Shown here one piece after another: positions 1-7,820 of a DNA stretch of 64,000 nt. The stretch spans positions 29,169-93,168 of the forward strand of contig NZ_BDAG01000029.1 in assembly GCF_002091715.1 (NCBI RefSeq). Reading direction: 5' to 3'. The notes under the pieces are model-generated. The model ran no database searches. It was not told the DNA's origin and saw only the letters and a list, made by a program, of their open reading frames with translations. A program made the translations under genes and the position numbers. Source of the stretch: Pseudomonas migulae NBRC 103157. Its GTDB lineage: Bacteria > Pseudomonadota > Gammaproteobacteria > Pseudomonadales > Pseudomonadaceae. The stretch's first letter is position 1. Every line of letters starts with the position of its first letter.

Positions 1-39
1 GTTTTATCCTACGTATTCAAGAGAAGCATCTGTCACCCC

Positions 40-1749
40 ATGCGCATCGAACCTCGCCTGTTGCCCGACACCCTGCCATTTCTCGGTGATCTGCCGCCGC
101 TGCTGACCCGCCTGTATGCGGCTCGGGGCGTGTTGTCCGAGGCTGAACTGGACAAGAGCCTGGCGCGGCTGATTCCGTTCCAGCAGCTAAAAGGCATTGA
201 TGCCGCGGTGGATTTGCTGGTGACAGCCCTGGAACAGCGGCAGCGGATTCTGATCGTCGGCGACTTCGATGCTGACGGCGCGACGGCCAGTTCCGTCGGC
301 ATGTTGGGCTTGCGCCTGCTGGGCGCGGCGCATGTCGACTATCTGGTGCCGAACCGTTTCGAGTATGGCTACGGCCTGACACCCGAAATCGTCGAAGTGG
401 CGCTGACCCGCACACCGCAGCTGTTGATCACCGTGGACAACGGCATCTCCAGCGTTGAGGGGGTGGCCGCGGCGAAAAAGGCGGGTCTTCGCGTGTTGGT
501 CACCGACCACCACTTGCCCGGTGATGAACTGCCGTTGGCCGATGCCATCGTCAATCCCAACCAGCCGGGTTGCGGATTTCCGAGCAAGGCATTGGCCGGT
601 GTCGGGGTGATTTTCTATGTGCTGATGGCCCTGCGCGCGCGTCTGCGCAGCCTCGGCTGGTACGAGAGCACACCGCAGCCGAACATCGGCGAGTTGCTCG
701 ATCTGGTGGCGCTCGGCAGTGTCGCCGACGTGGTGCCGCTGGACGCCAACAACCGGATTCTCGTCCACCAGGGCCTGGAGCGAATTCGCGCCGGACGCGC
801 ACGACCGGGGATCAAGGCGATCCTTGAAGTCGCCAAGCGCGACCACACGCGCATTACCTCGACCGATCTCGGGTTCATCGTCGGCCCGCGCCTGAACGCG
901 GCGGGGCGGCTGGATGACATGAGCCTGGGCATCGAATGCCTGCTCACCGACGATGCCGGGCTCGCCCGGGAAATGGCCGTTCAGCTCGATGGCATGAACC
1001 AGGACCGCAAATCCATCGAGCAAGGCATGCAGCGCGAGGCGCTGGCCCAGCTCAAGGACTTGCCGGTTGAGTCGATGCCGTTCGGCCTGTGCCTGTTCGA
1101 TCCCGAGTGGCACCAGGGCGTCATCGGGATCCTCGCTTCACGTATGAAAGAGCGCTATTTCCGTCCGACGATTGCCTTTGCCGATGCGGGCGATGGCATG
1201 CTCAAGGGGTCGGGGCGTTCGGTTCAGGGCTTCCACATTCGCGACGCCTTGAGCGTGGTGGCGGCGCAGCATCCAAACCTGATCAGCAAGTACGGCGGCC
1301 ACGCCATGGCGGCAGGTTTGACGTTGCCGGAAGCGAATTTTCCGCTGTTTGCCGAAGCCTTTGACGCTGAAGTGCGTAGGCAATTGCGCGAGGAAGACCT
1401 GACCGGGCGACTGCTGTCGGACGGGACGTTGGCGGTCGAGGAGTTTCACCTTGAACTGGCCCGCGCCCTGCGTCATGCCGGTCCGTGGGGACAGCACTTC
1501 CCGGAGCCGTTGTTTCATGGGGTATTCCAGTTGGTCGAGCAGCGCGTTGTTGGCGAACGGCACCTCAAAGTGGTGCTGAAAAGCGAATGCGGCTCGGTGA
1601 AGCTGGACGGCATCGCGTTCGGTATTGACCGCGATATCTGGCCGAATCCGACGATCAAATGGGTGGAACTGGCCTACAAACTCGACCTTAACGAGTTTCG
1701 CGGGAATGAGACGGTTCAGCTGATGATTGCCCACATCGAACCGCGTTGA
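40..1749 (+). CDS. recJ: Single-stranded-DNA-specific exonuclease RecJ
   Basis: A 569-residue protein, close to the usual RecJ length. RecJ degrades single-stranded DNA 5' to 3' in RecFOR recombination, mismatch repair and stalled-fork processing. The DHH phosphoesterase motifs appear in order: DFDADG near residue 75, TVDNGI near 130, TDHH near 152 and GPRLNAAGRL near 280. A DHHA1-type glycine motif (GGHAMAAG) follows near residue 425 and the C-terminal OB-like region is complete. The ATG at 40 begins MRIEPRLLP, as expected for RecJ. In E. coli recJ sits directly beside prfB and lysS; here those genes lie about 39 kb away. The gene is followed by a REP pair rather than a clear U-tract terminator. 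Confidence 0.97.
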   Translation: MRIEPRLLPDTLPFLGDLPPLLTRLYAARGVLSEAELDKSLARLIPFQQLKGIDAAVDLLVTALEQRQRILIVGDFDADGATASSVGMLGLRLLGAAHVDYLVPNRFEYGYGLTPEIVEVALTRTPQLLITVDNGISSVEGVAAAKKAGLRVLVTDHHLPGDELPLADAIVNPNQPGCGFPSKALAGVGVIFYVLMALRARLRSLGWYESTPQPNIGELLDLVALGSVADVVPLDANNRILVHQGLERIRAGRARPGIKAILEVAKRDHTRITSTDLGFIVGPRLNAAGRLDDMSLGIECLLTDDAGLAREMAVQLDGMNQDRKSIEQGMQREALAQLKDLPVESMPFGLCLFDPEWHQGVIGILASRMKERYFRPTIAFADAGDGMLKGSGRSVQGFHIRDALSVVAAQHPNLISKYGGHAMAAGLTLPEANFPLFAEAFDAEVRRQLREEDLTGRLLSDGTLAVEEFHLELARALRHAGPWGQHFPEPLFHGVFQLVEQRVVGERHLKVVLKSECGSVKLDGIAFGIDRDIWPNPTIKWVELAYKLDLNEFRGNETVQLMIAHIEPR

Positions 1750-1751
1750 CC

Positions 1752-1819
1752 CCATCGCCGGCAAGCCGGTTCCTACAGGATTTGCGCACATCCTGTAGGA
1801 GCCGGCTTGCTGGCGATGG
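1752..1819. repeat. REP pair (inverted), CCGGCTTGCTGGCGATGG type
   Basis: Two near-complementary arms, 1752-1781 and 1790-1819, of the GTAGGAGCCGGCTTGCTGGC family form a long hairpin just after recJ. It is an intergenic REP element that probably also stabilises or ends the recJ transcript. The left arm has a few mismatches to the right one. Confidence 0.85.
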
Positions 1820-2016
1820 CGATTTCCCTCACGCCGAATCTCTCGGAACCCTCCCTCATCCCCCATTGTCGACTAGGCTCTAAGCACTGCTTGATTGGCC
1901 TTGTGACGTCTTGTCAATTTTTTGCCCGCGGGGGCGGGTGCTGCACTTTTTTCCTGTCACTCGTCGACTTTTCAAACAGAACCCTGGAGCCTGCCCACTG
2001 AGACGAGAGGTGCCCC

Positions 2017-3123
2017 ATGAGTCTGCTGCTTGAACCCTATACCCTTCGCCAACTGACCCTGCTAAACCGTATCGCCGTATCACCGATGTGCCAGTATTCC
2101 AGCGTCGATGGCCTGGCCAATGACTGGCACCTGGTGCACCTCGGCAGCCGTGCTGTCGGCGGCGCCGGTCTGATTTTTACCGAAGCCACGGCCGTCACCG
2201 CCGATGGACGCATCACCGCCGAAGACCTCGGTTTGTGGAATGACCAACAGATCGAGCCGCTGCAACGCATCACTCGCTTCATCGCCGCCCAAGGCGCCGT
2301 CGCCGGCATTCAGTTGGCCCACGCCGGGCGCAAGGCCAGCACCCATCGGCCGTGGATCGGCAAGCACGGCAGCGTCAAACCGGAAGACGGCGGCTGGACC
2401 CCGGTCGGCCCTTCGCCAATCGCTTTCGATCCGCAACACACACCACCGAAGCAGCTCGATGAGGGCCAGATCGCCGAGGTTGTCCAAGCGTTCGTCGACT
2501 CGGCGAAACGGGCCCTGACCGCCGGTTTCAAAGTCGTCGAAGTCCACGCCGCCCACGGTTACCTGCTGCACCAGTTTCTTTCGCCCCTGAGCAATCAGCG
2601 TCGCGATCAATATGGCGGTTCGTTCGAGAATCGTATTCGGCTGGTGCTGCAAGTCACCAAAGCGGTCCGCGCGGTGTGGCCAGAGGAGTTACCGGTGTTC
2701 GTCCGTGTGTCGGCCACCGATTGGGTGGAAGACGGCTGGAACCCTGATGAAACCGTTGAACTGGCGCGACGCCTCAAAGACTTGGGCGTGGACCTGATTG
2801 ACGTCTCCTCGGGCGGAACGGCGGCCAACGCGGAAATTCCTACAGGTCCCGGTTATCAAACCCGCTTCGCCGAACGTGTGCGCAAGGAGTCAGGCATTGC
2901 GACCGGCACTGTAGGAATGATCACAGAGCCGGCGCAGGCCGAGCACATTCTGCGCACCTGTCAGGCGGACATCATCTTCCTCGCCCGTGAGTTGTTGCGC
3001 GATCCGTACTGGCCGTTGCATGCCGATGACGACCTGGGAGGGCGCAAGGCGATCTGGCCGGCGCAGTATCAGCGCGCGACGCATCGGGATCAGCCGATTC
3101 ATGAGTCGGATTTGCGTGACTGA
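2017..3123 (+). CDS. NADH:flavin oxidoreductase, old yellow enzyme family (XenA/YqjM-like)
   Basis: A 368-residue FMN-binding TIM-barrel ene-reductase that should reduce activated C=C bonds (enones, maleimides) and perhaps nitro compounds or nitrate esters with NAD(P)H. It has the marks of the thermophilic-like OYE class. Cys25 in SPMCQY matches the redox-tuning cysteine of YqjM and XenA, and the substrate-binding pair HAAH lies in VEVHAAHGYLLHQF near residue 175. QLAHAGRKAS near residue 100 and the C-terminal barrel segment are also present. The start at 2017 follows a GAGAGG ribosome site. A strong terminator follows, so it is probably monocistronic. The natural substrate cannot be read from sequence, so I leave out the symbol although xenA is the nearest named relative. 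Confidence 0.9.
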   Translation: MSLLLEPYTLRQLTLLNRIAVSPMCQYSSVDGLANDWHLVHLGSRAVGGAGLIFTEATAVTADGRITAEDLGLWNDQQIEPLQRITRFIAAQGAVAGIQLAHAGRKASTHRPWIGKHGSVKPEDGGWTPVGPSPIAFDPQHTPPKQLDEGQIAEVVQAFVDSAKRALTAGFKVVEVHAAHGYLLHQFLSPLSNQRRDQYGGSFENRIRLVLQVTKAVRAVWPEELPVFVRVSATDWVEDGWNPDETVELARRLKDLGVDLIDVSSGGTAANAEIPTGPGYQTRFAERVRKESGIATGTVGMITEPAQAEHILRTCQADIIFLARELLRDPYWPLHADDDLGGRKAIWPAQYQRATHRDQPIHESDLRD

Positions 3124-3137
3124 GTGATGCGGTAAAA

Positions 3138-3174
3138 GCAAAAAGCCCCGGTTCAGTTGACCGGGGCTTTTTGC
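3138..3174 (+). terminator. Rho-independent terminator after the OYE gene
   Basis: A GC-rich perfect stem (AGCCCCGGT against ACCGGGGCT) flanked by A and T tracts, 15 bp after the stop. The A-tract on one side and T-tract on the other would let it work in both directions, also ending opgD transcripts. Confidence 0.9.
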
Positions 3175-3210
3175 ATTCCTGCTCTGGATTTTTGGTGTTT
3201 GTTCGGCCGT

Positions 3211-3304
3211 CATCGCGGGCAAGGCCGCTCCCACATTTGATCTTTGTCGTACACGAAATTTGTGTCCCATGAAGATTCACTGTGGGAGCGGGCTTGCTCG
3301 CGAA
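3211..3304. repeat. Pair of REP elements, GAGCGGGCTTGCTCGCGAA type
   Basis: A diverged unit at 3211-3235 (ATCGCGGGCAAGGCCGCTCC) lies opposite a canonical unit at 3281-3304 (GTGGGAGCGGGCTTGCTCGC). They occupy the gap between the convergent OYE and opgD genes. Confidence 0.75.
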
Positions 3305-3331
3305 GAGGCCCGTTCAGACACCAAATTGCTC

Positions 3332-4957
3332 TCAGGTGTACTTACGCTTCTCCGGCGCCGGCGGGAAATACTGATACAGCCAGGTCTCGCTCAGCGTCCG
3401 GTCATTGGTGCGAATAAACAACCGCAGCTCCACCGGGGCCACACTGTCATTGGTCGGGAACCAGTCAAACGTAATCCGGTAGCCCTTGATGTCATCCAGC
3501 ACCAGCACGTTGAAGTCTTTGACCTCGCCATTGGAGCATGTCACCACCGGTTCTATGCCCGTGCCTTCAGGCAAGCGGTCCAGCCCGCCGCCAGTGAAGT
3601 CCACCGCAAACCGGCGTGCCCAGACCTGCGGGTAATGCTCGCCCGGCGCCCAGCCCTCAGTGAAGCCGCCCATGCCCGAACGGGTCGCGGCGACCCGCGC
3701 CAGCGGCGTGCCGACCGGCGGCAAAGCGCTCCAGTACAGCTTGTAGCCGTAGTTCAGGGAATCGCCCGCCGCGACCGGTTTTTTCGGGGTCCAGAACGCG
3801 ACGATGTTATCCAGGGTTTCGCCGGTCGTAGGAATTTCCAACAGATCGATAGAGCCTTCGCCCCACGCGGTCGTAGGTTCGACCCACAGGCTTGGACGCT
3901 TGCTGTACCAGTCGACCGTGTCCTGATAATTGGCGAATTCGTGATCGGTCTGCACGAGGCCGAAACCTTTCGGGTCGGTGTCGGCGAACGCGTTGAATTG
4001 CAGGGTGGCCGGATTGTTCAGTGGACGACAGATCCACTCACCATTGCCACGCCACATCGCCAGGCGATCCGAGTCGTGGATCTGCGGATGAATGGTGTCG
4101 CACATGCGGCGCTCGTGGGTGCCGCAGCTGAACATGCTGGTCATCGGCGCAATGCCGAGTTGCTCGATGGCGGTGCGCGCGTTGATGTGGGCGTCGACAG
4201 CCATGACGACCTGACTGGCCTGGCAATCGATGTCAAAACGATAGGCGCCGGTCGCGCTCGGCGAATCCAGCAGGGCATACACCACGAAACGGGTGCTGTC
4301 CTTGTCCGGGGTCTCGAACCAGAACTTGGTGAAGTCCGGGAATTCCTCGCGCTTCTTGGCATAGGTATCGACCGCCAGACCGCGGGCCGACAGACCGTAC
4401 TGGCCGGTGGCGTCTACCGCGCGGAAATAACTGGCGCCGAGGAACGACAACACGTCATGCCGGTCCAGCTCAGGTGCCTTGAACAGCTTGAACCCGGAAA
4501 AACCCAGGTCGCCCGTGAGCTGCTTGGTGTCGACCGTGGTTTTTTCATAGTTGAACAGCGAAGGGCGGAAATGCACCTCCCGCGCCTGACGCGTCTTGGG
4601 GTCGACGCTGTACATGCGCACGGGCTGCTTGAAACCCATGCCGACATGGAAAAACTGCACATCCAGCTGACCTTTCAAATCCTTCCACAGGGAATGATTG
4701 GCGTCGTAGCGGATCGCGTTGAAATTTTGTGGGGTCATGGTCGCCAGGGTCGGCGGCAGCACCTGCTTGGTGTCCTGGTAGCGGTTGCCGGCGAGCTGCT
4801 TGGCCTGGATTTTCAGGGCTTCGAAATCAAAGGCTTGAGCCTCGCCATCAGCGGTGCCATTACCCGCCCAGGCCCGGGCGGCCAGCAGGCCTGTGGCGGA
4901 CAAACCGGTGTAGGCAGCGATGGCCATGGACGCTTTGAGCAAATTCCTGCGATGCAT
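3332..4957 (-). CDS. opgD: Glucan biosynthesis protein D, periplasmic (OpgD/MdoD)
   Basis: A 541-residue protein of the OpgG/OpgD family (E. coli OpgD has about 551), which shapes the linear glucan backbone of osmoregulated periplasmic glucans. I chose the ATG at 4957 because it opens with a Tat signal: MHRRNLLKAS, a hydrophobic stretch, then an ARAWAG cleavage region. That fits OpgD, a known Tat substrate. An upstream in-frame start would bury the twin arginines 30 residues in. The rest reads as an intact OpgD/OpgG domain, with WVEPTTAWGEGSIDL and SYFRAVDATGQYGLS typical of the family. No opgGH genes are nearby. Glucans affect motility, envelope stress and virulence, so its position beside adhesion genes may be meaningful. 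Confidence 0.95.
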   Translation of the reverse strand: MHRRNLLKASMAIAAYTGLSATGLLAARAWAGNGTADGEAQAFDFEALKIQAKQLAGNRYQDTKQVLPPTLATMTPQNFNAIRYDANHSLWKDLKGQLDVQFFHVGMGFKQPVRMYSVDPKTRQAREVHFRPSLFNYEKTTVDTKQLTGDLGFSGFKLFKAPELDRHDVLSFLGASYFRAVDATGQYGLSARGLAVDTYAKKREEFPDFTKFWFETPDKDSTRFVVYALLDSPSATGAYRFDIDCQASQVVMAVDAHINARTAIEQLGIAPMTSMFSCGTHERRMCDTIHPQIHDSDRLAMWRGNGEWICRPLNNPATLQFNAFADTDPKGFGLVQTDHEFANYQDTVDWYSKRPSLWVEPTTAWGEGSIDLLEIPTTGETLDNIVAFWTPKKPVAAGDSLNYGYKLYWSALPPVGTPLARVAATRSGMGGFTEGWAPGEHYPQVWARRFAVDFTGGGLDRLPEGTGIEPVVTCSNGEVKDFNVLVLDDIKGYRITFDWFPTNDSVAPVELRLFIRTNDRTLSETWLYQYFPPAPEKRKYT

Positions 4958-5373
4958 AAGTACAACCTGTCGTGAACAATCCCGCGCCGTTCCTGGCACG
5001 TGCTGGATCAAAAATGGAGGTTCGGACATGCCTTCGGCCAAACGCAACGGACTTTAAACAGATGCCAAATAGCTTAAACCGTTCGGTGGCAGAGCAAAAA
5101 TGATTGATGGCGTGACGATGGCTCGGCTGTGAAACAAGACATTTCCGGTAACGTTTCCCACAGCGATTTCTGATTTACAGGGCGTTTCTGCTTTTTTCGA
5201 CTAATTACTCTAAAAACCGCTTTTCAGCACCCGGATAGTTTCTATTCTATGGGCATGACCGGTTTCCGCCCTCAGGCCGGTGGGATTCAGTTGGCACGAG
5301 GTGACCGCTGAAAAAGGGTAGGGCGATGCGGTTTTTGAAGTTTTCTTTTTTGACGTAAAGAGGGACATCGTCC
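4958..5373. other. Intergenic region between divergent opgD and a small ORF
   Basis: This 416-bp gap holds the start regions of opgD (leftward) and the 61-residue gene (rightward). The middle (about 5040-5240) is AT-richer than its surroundings. I find no convincing -35/-10 pair, operator or RNA gene. Minus-strand open frames reaching into it at about 5250-5640 lie antisense to the small gene and look non-coding. Confidence 0.5.
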
Positions 5374-5559
5374 ATGTCGAAAGTACAAGGCATCACCGAA
5401 ATGTTGGGAATCTTCCCTTGCCTGGGCATCGGGCGGCGAAGGCGTCGGCTTAATTCCGAGGAGTTGAAACTGGTGGAGCGGTATCGCGAGTTGTCGGAGA
5501 GTGACCGGATTGCGATGCGGTATCTGGTGGATGCGATGCGCAGTGTTTCGCGGTTTTGA
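5374..5559 (+). CDS. Small conserved protein, 61 residues, unknown function
   Basis: A short basic protein starting MSKVQGITEMLGIFPCLG, followed by five arginines in a row and a helical acidic/basic segment (SEELKLVERYRELSESDRIA). A ribosome site (AGAGGGA) sits about 10 bp before the ATG and a rho-independent terminator follows at once, so it looks like a self-contained transcription unit. The pattern resembles small Pseudomonas proteins often annotated only as hypothetical. No membrane segment, signal or catalytic motif is visible. The single cysteine lies in FPCLG. It could be a nucleic-acid- or protein-binding regulator, but that is only a guess. Confidence 0.7.
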   Translation: MSKVQGITEMLGIFPCLGIGRRRRRLNSEELKLVERYRELSESDRIAMRYLVDAMRSVSRF

Positions 5560-5570
5560 GTAAGAAGCCG

Positions 5571-5600
5571 AGGGGCGGACTGTGAAGTCTGCCCCTTTTT
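5571..5600 (+). terminator. Rho-independent terminator of the small ORF
   Basis: The stem GGGGCGGACT / AGTCTGCCCC (one G-T pair) is followed by a run of T, 12 bp past the stop codon. Confidence 0.85.
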
Positions 5601-5639
5601 CATGTACGCCCGGCATGGGCGCAATCTTGCGGGTGCCGA

Positions 5640-6509
5640 TCAACCGCTGAGGCTTTCTATCAGGCTTTCGAGCGCTTCAGTGATATTTTCATCCTGCGCC
5701 AGTTGCGCTGCTGCAGTTGCTCTTTCTTGACGCGCCAAGCGGTATTCACTGGGCGTGCAGTTTGCGAACTGCTTGAAGGCACGAGCGAAGTAGGACGGAT
5801 CCTTGAAGCCGGCCTCATAGCCGATGCTGGTAATAGGCATCTGGCTGTTGTCGAGCAGTTCTTTGGCGAAGTTCATGCGCTTGTTCAAGATGTAATCCGT
5901 GAAGCCGAGTCCATTGGCTTCCTTGAACAGGCGGCTGAAGCGAAATGTCGTCATGCCACAGCGCTGCGCCAATTCCCTTTGATCGATGCTGTCTCGAAAG
6001 TGTTGTTCGATGTACAGCATGACATTGCTCAGTGCCTGGTGTTTTTGGTGCCCTGAGGTCAGCCGGATGCTGTCGGGCAGGGTTGGGGAGTGGTCGACCA
6101 GCAGTGTCTTGCGCAGGTCGGTAACATTTCGGCGCAGCTCGCAGAGCTGAACTACAGCAGTCAGGTAGCGACTCTTCTCTGTGAGCGAGAGCGGGAGCAC
6201 CATGTATTCCCAGACGCTGGAACGCATGGCCCAGACGGCCAGTTCCTCTGAGTGCTGCACGGTGAACATGGTGATCGGGATGGCCGGTGTGCTGCGTTTG
6301 ATCTCCAGCAACAGCCTCAAGCCTGGTGTGTCGGGGCGATCGAAATGCATGCAGATCATGTCCGCCTGTTCCCCGATGGGCAGCATGGAGTTTTTCGCCA
6401 GTTTGCAGTCGCAAGTACCCTCGAACTGCGCGATCAGTTCTTTCGTGGATCGATCATGAGTCAGATCGAACCATAGGAGCGATGGCCTTTTGGTCAAATT
6501 GGACGTCAT
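5640..6509 (-). CDS. AraC-family regulator with a degenerate receiver-like N-terminus
   Basis: A 289-residue regulator. Residues about 185-285 are a standard AraC/XylS double helix-turn-helix (MLYIEQHFRDSIDQRELAQ, then FRFSRLFKEA and SYFARAFKQF). Residues about 10-135 have the pattern of a response-regulator receiver domain (ITMFTVQHSEELAVWAMRSS), but key positions look wrong. The residue aligned with the phosphorylated Asp seems to be His or Phe in MHFDRP, and the usual Lys-Pro is Leu-Pro in MVLPLS. It is therefore probably a pseudo-receiver that senses by binding rather than phosphorylation. It is divergent from the three flp genes across a 406-bp gap, which suggests control of the Tad locus. 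No partner histidine kinase is nearby. The family call is firm; the target is inference. Confidence 0.85.
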   Translation of the reverse strand: MTSNLTKRPSLLWFDLTHDRSTKELIAQFEGTCDCKLAKNSMLPIGEQADMICMHFDRPDTPGLRLLLEIKRSTPAIPITMFTVQHSEELAVWAMRSSVWEYMVLPLSLTEKSRYLTAVVQLCELRRNVTDLRKTLLVDHSPTLPDSIRLTSGHQKHQALSNVMLYIEQHFRDSIDQRELAQRCGMTTFRFSRLFKEANGLGFTDYILNKRMNFAKELLDNSQMPITSIGYEAGFKDPSYFARAFKQFANCTPSEYRLARQERATAAAQLAQDENITEALESLIESLSG

Positions 6510-6915
6510 GTCTCTACTCTGCAGGTCTGGGTGACTCTTTTCTCGAGTATTGTCAATGCGCCATCACTTTGCAGATTGAATCCTTATAGGAACGACGAGT
6601 TACAGATCTATTCGATATATGCGTTTCCTGGGCGGCTGACCGGGCCGAGTGTTTGCGGGTGTGTTGTCGACGATCCTGGGTTTAACCACTTGTCGCTTCT
6701 GAATCAATGACAATTGCCGTTGCGTTTCAATGCCTTGTTTACCCCTCTCGTGACTTCTGCAAAGGCCAATGCCCCGTATCCGGCCGCTCCGCAAAAAAGT
6801 CCTAATGATGTGCAAAATCCTCCTAACGCCTATGCCTGCTTACTGACTAGGGTTGCATCAGGCAGCACAGAAAGTTCTGCCTCAGAAAAAACAACATTCG
6901 AGTGAGGTGGGCCAA
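6510..6915. other. Divergent control region between the AraC-type regulator and flp1
   Basis: A 406-bp AT-richer region that must hold the promoters of the regulator and of the pilus operon. Visible features are two TTGTCG hexamers 26 bp apart (6663-6668 and 6689-6694), with a reverse TGACAA at 6707-6712, and an inverted TGCCTG...CAGGCA pair near 6833-6864. On the minus strand a TTGACA occurs near 6555-6560, but no good -10 follows at the right distance. No gene is supported here. Confidence 0.5.
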
Positions 6916-7107
6916 ATGAACATGCAAACAATCAAGGCTTCGGTAGTGAAGTTCGCCAAAGATGAAGACGGTCTGACCATTGTGGAATACGCGGTGGCCG
7001 GCGGATTAATCACGGTAGCTGTTGCCGCAATGTTCACTCTTCTGGGCGGTGCCGTGAACACCAGAATCACAGCGCTGTGCGCTGCGGTCAAAGGCGCTGC
7101 CTGCTGA
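6916..7107 (+). CDS. flp1: Flp-type IVb prepilin, copy 1
   Basis: A 63-residue prepilin, the main subunit of the Tad/Flp pilus. A short basic leader ends in Gly19. Cleavage by the prepilin peptidase at DEDG|LTIVEY would give a 44-residue mature pilin with the Flp-family Glu5-Tyr6 pair, a hydrophobic helix and a C-terminal ALCAAVKGAAC segment with two cysteines. The ATG at 6916 is preceded by GAGGTGG. Compared with copies 2 and 3 the mature part differs at only two positions (Ile32 for Val, Thr41 for Ile); most leader differences are conservative. It is the first gene of the plus-strand tad run. Confidence 0.95.
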   Translation: MNMQTIKASVVKFAKDEDGLTIVEYAVAGGLITVAVAAMFTLLGGAVNTRITALCAAVKGAAC

Positions 7108-7258
7108 TGACAGTAACCCGTTGTGGTGGTGCGCGGTGATGTTCATGGAGCAACCGGTTTTACAGTTTCTCTGATAGACCGGCAACTCAATGGACTTCGC
7201 GCAGTCCCCGCCAATGTATTTTCTGAGTCGTATGACCGATGAAGTGAGGTACAAAAAA

Positions 7259-7450
7259 ATGAATCTGCAAACAATCAGAACTTCAATCACCCGGTTCGCC
7301 AAAGATGAAGATGGCCTGACCATTGTGGAATACGCGGTAGCGGGTGGATTAGTTACGGTAGCGGTGGCCGCAATGTTTATTCTTTTGGGTGGCGCCGTGA
7401 ACACCAGAATCACAGCGCTGTGCGCTGCGGTCAAAGGTGCCGCCTGCTGA
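7259..7450 (+). CDS. flp2: Flp-type IVb prepilin, copy 2
   Basis: A 63-residue prepilin with the same layout as copy 1: leader to Gly19, processing site G|LTIVEY, hydrophobic helix, and a Cys-containing tail. Its predicted mature 44 residues are identical to those of copy 3; differences are confined to the leader (MNLQTIRTSITRF here, MTLLTIRTSIAKF in copy 3). I chose the ATG at 7259 rather than an in-frame start 69 bp upstream because it matches copies 1 and 3 and has GTGAGG about 10 bp before it. Confidence 0.95.
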   Translation: MNLQTIRTSITRFAKDEDGLTIVEYAVAGGLVTVAVAAMFILLGGAVNTRITALCAAVKGAAC

Positions 7451-7601
7451 TGACAGCCACTTACTGTGGTGGGGCGCGGTGATATCCATAGAGCAACCAG
7501 TTTTACAGTCTCTCTGATAGATCGGGCAACTCAATGGACTTCATGGTGTCCCCGCCAACGCACTTCTGATCCGTATCACAGTTGAAGTGAGGTATACAAA
7601 A

Positions 7602-7793
7602 ATGACTCTGCTAACCATCAGAACTTCAATCGCCAAGTTCGCCAAAGATGAAGATGGCCTGACCATTGTTGAATACGCCGTCGCCGGTGGATTAGTTACG
7701 GTAGCGGTGGCCGCAATGTTTATTCTTTTGGGTGGCGCCGTGAACACCAGGATTACAGCACTGTGCGCGGCGGTCAAAGGTGCTGCCTGCTAA
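7602..7793 (+). CDS. flp3: Flp-type IVb prepilin, copy 3
   Basis: A 63-residue prepilin. The leader is slightly more hydrophobic than in the other copies (MTLLTI). The cleavage site and mature sequence equal those of copy 2. GTGAGG precedes the ATG at 7602. The prepilin peptidase gene follows after 27 bp, so this copy is probably co-transcribed with the assembly genes. With identical mature products, copies 2 and 3 may simply raise pilin dose, or allow expression at different times if separate promoters lie in the 151-bp spacers. Confidence 0.95.
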   Translation: MTLLTIRTSIAKFAKDEDGLTIVEYAVAGGLVTVAVAAMFILLGGAVNTRITALCAAVKGAAC

Positions 7794-7820
7794 CGATAAT
7801 CCCGGTAGGGGGAATGCGCC

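Larger units (their letters stand above)
6916..7793 (+). repeat. Tandem triplication of the flp unit, period 343 bp
   Basis: The three flp start codons lie at 6916, 7259 and 7602, exactly 343 bp apart. Similarity extends through the intergenic parts (7108-7258 and 7451-7601), which share blocks such as TGATGACAG after the stop, GAGCAACC, CTCTGATAGA, CAACTCAATGGACTTC and the GAAGTGAGGTA ribosome site. The whole gene-plus-spacer unit was therefore duplicated, not only the coding part. Confidence 0.95.

Noticed and set aside
3260..4975. A 571-codon plus-strand open frame opposite opgD
   Set aside because: It is antisense to an evident OpgD with Tat signal; low-complexity Arg/Gly/His composition and no domain.
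5290..5312. TTGGCACGAGG considered as a sigma-54 promoter of the small gene
   Set aside because: The GC at the -12 position does not fall at the needed distance from GG at -24.
5247..5643. Two minus-strand frames of 118-125 codons opposite the 61-residue gene
   Set aside because: The plus-strand small gene has a ribosome site and terminator; the minus frames have neither and run through that terminator.
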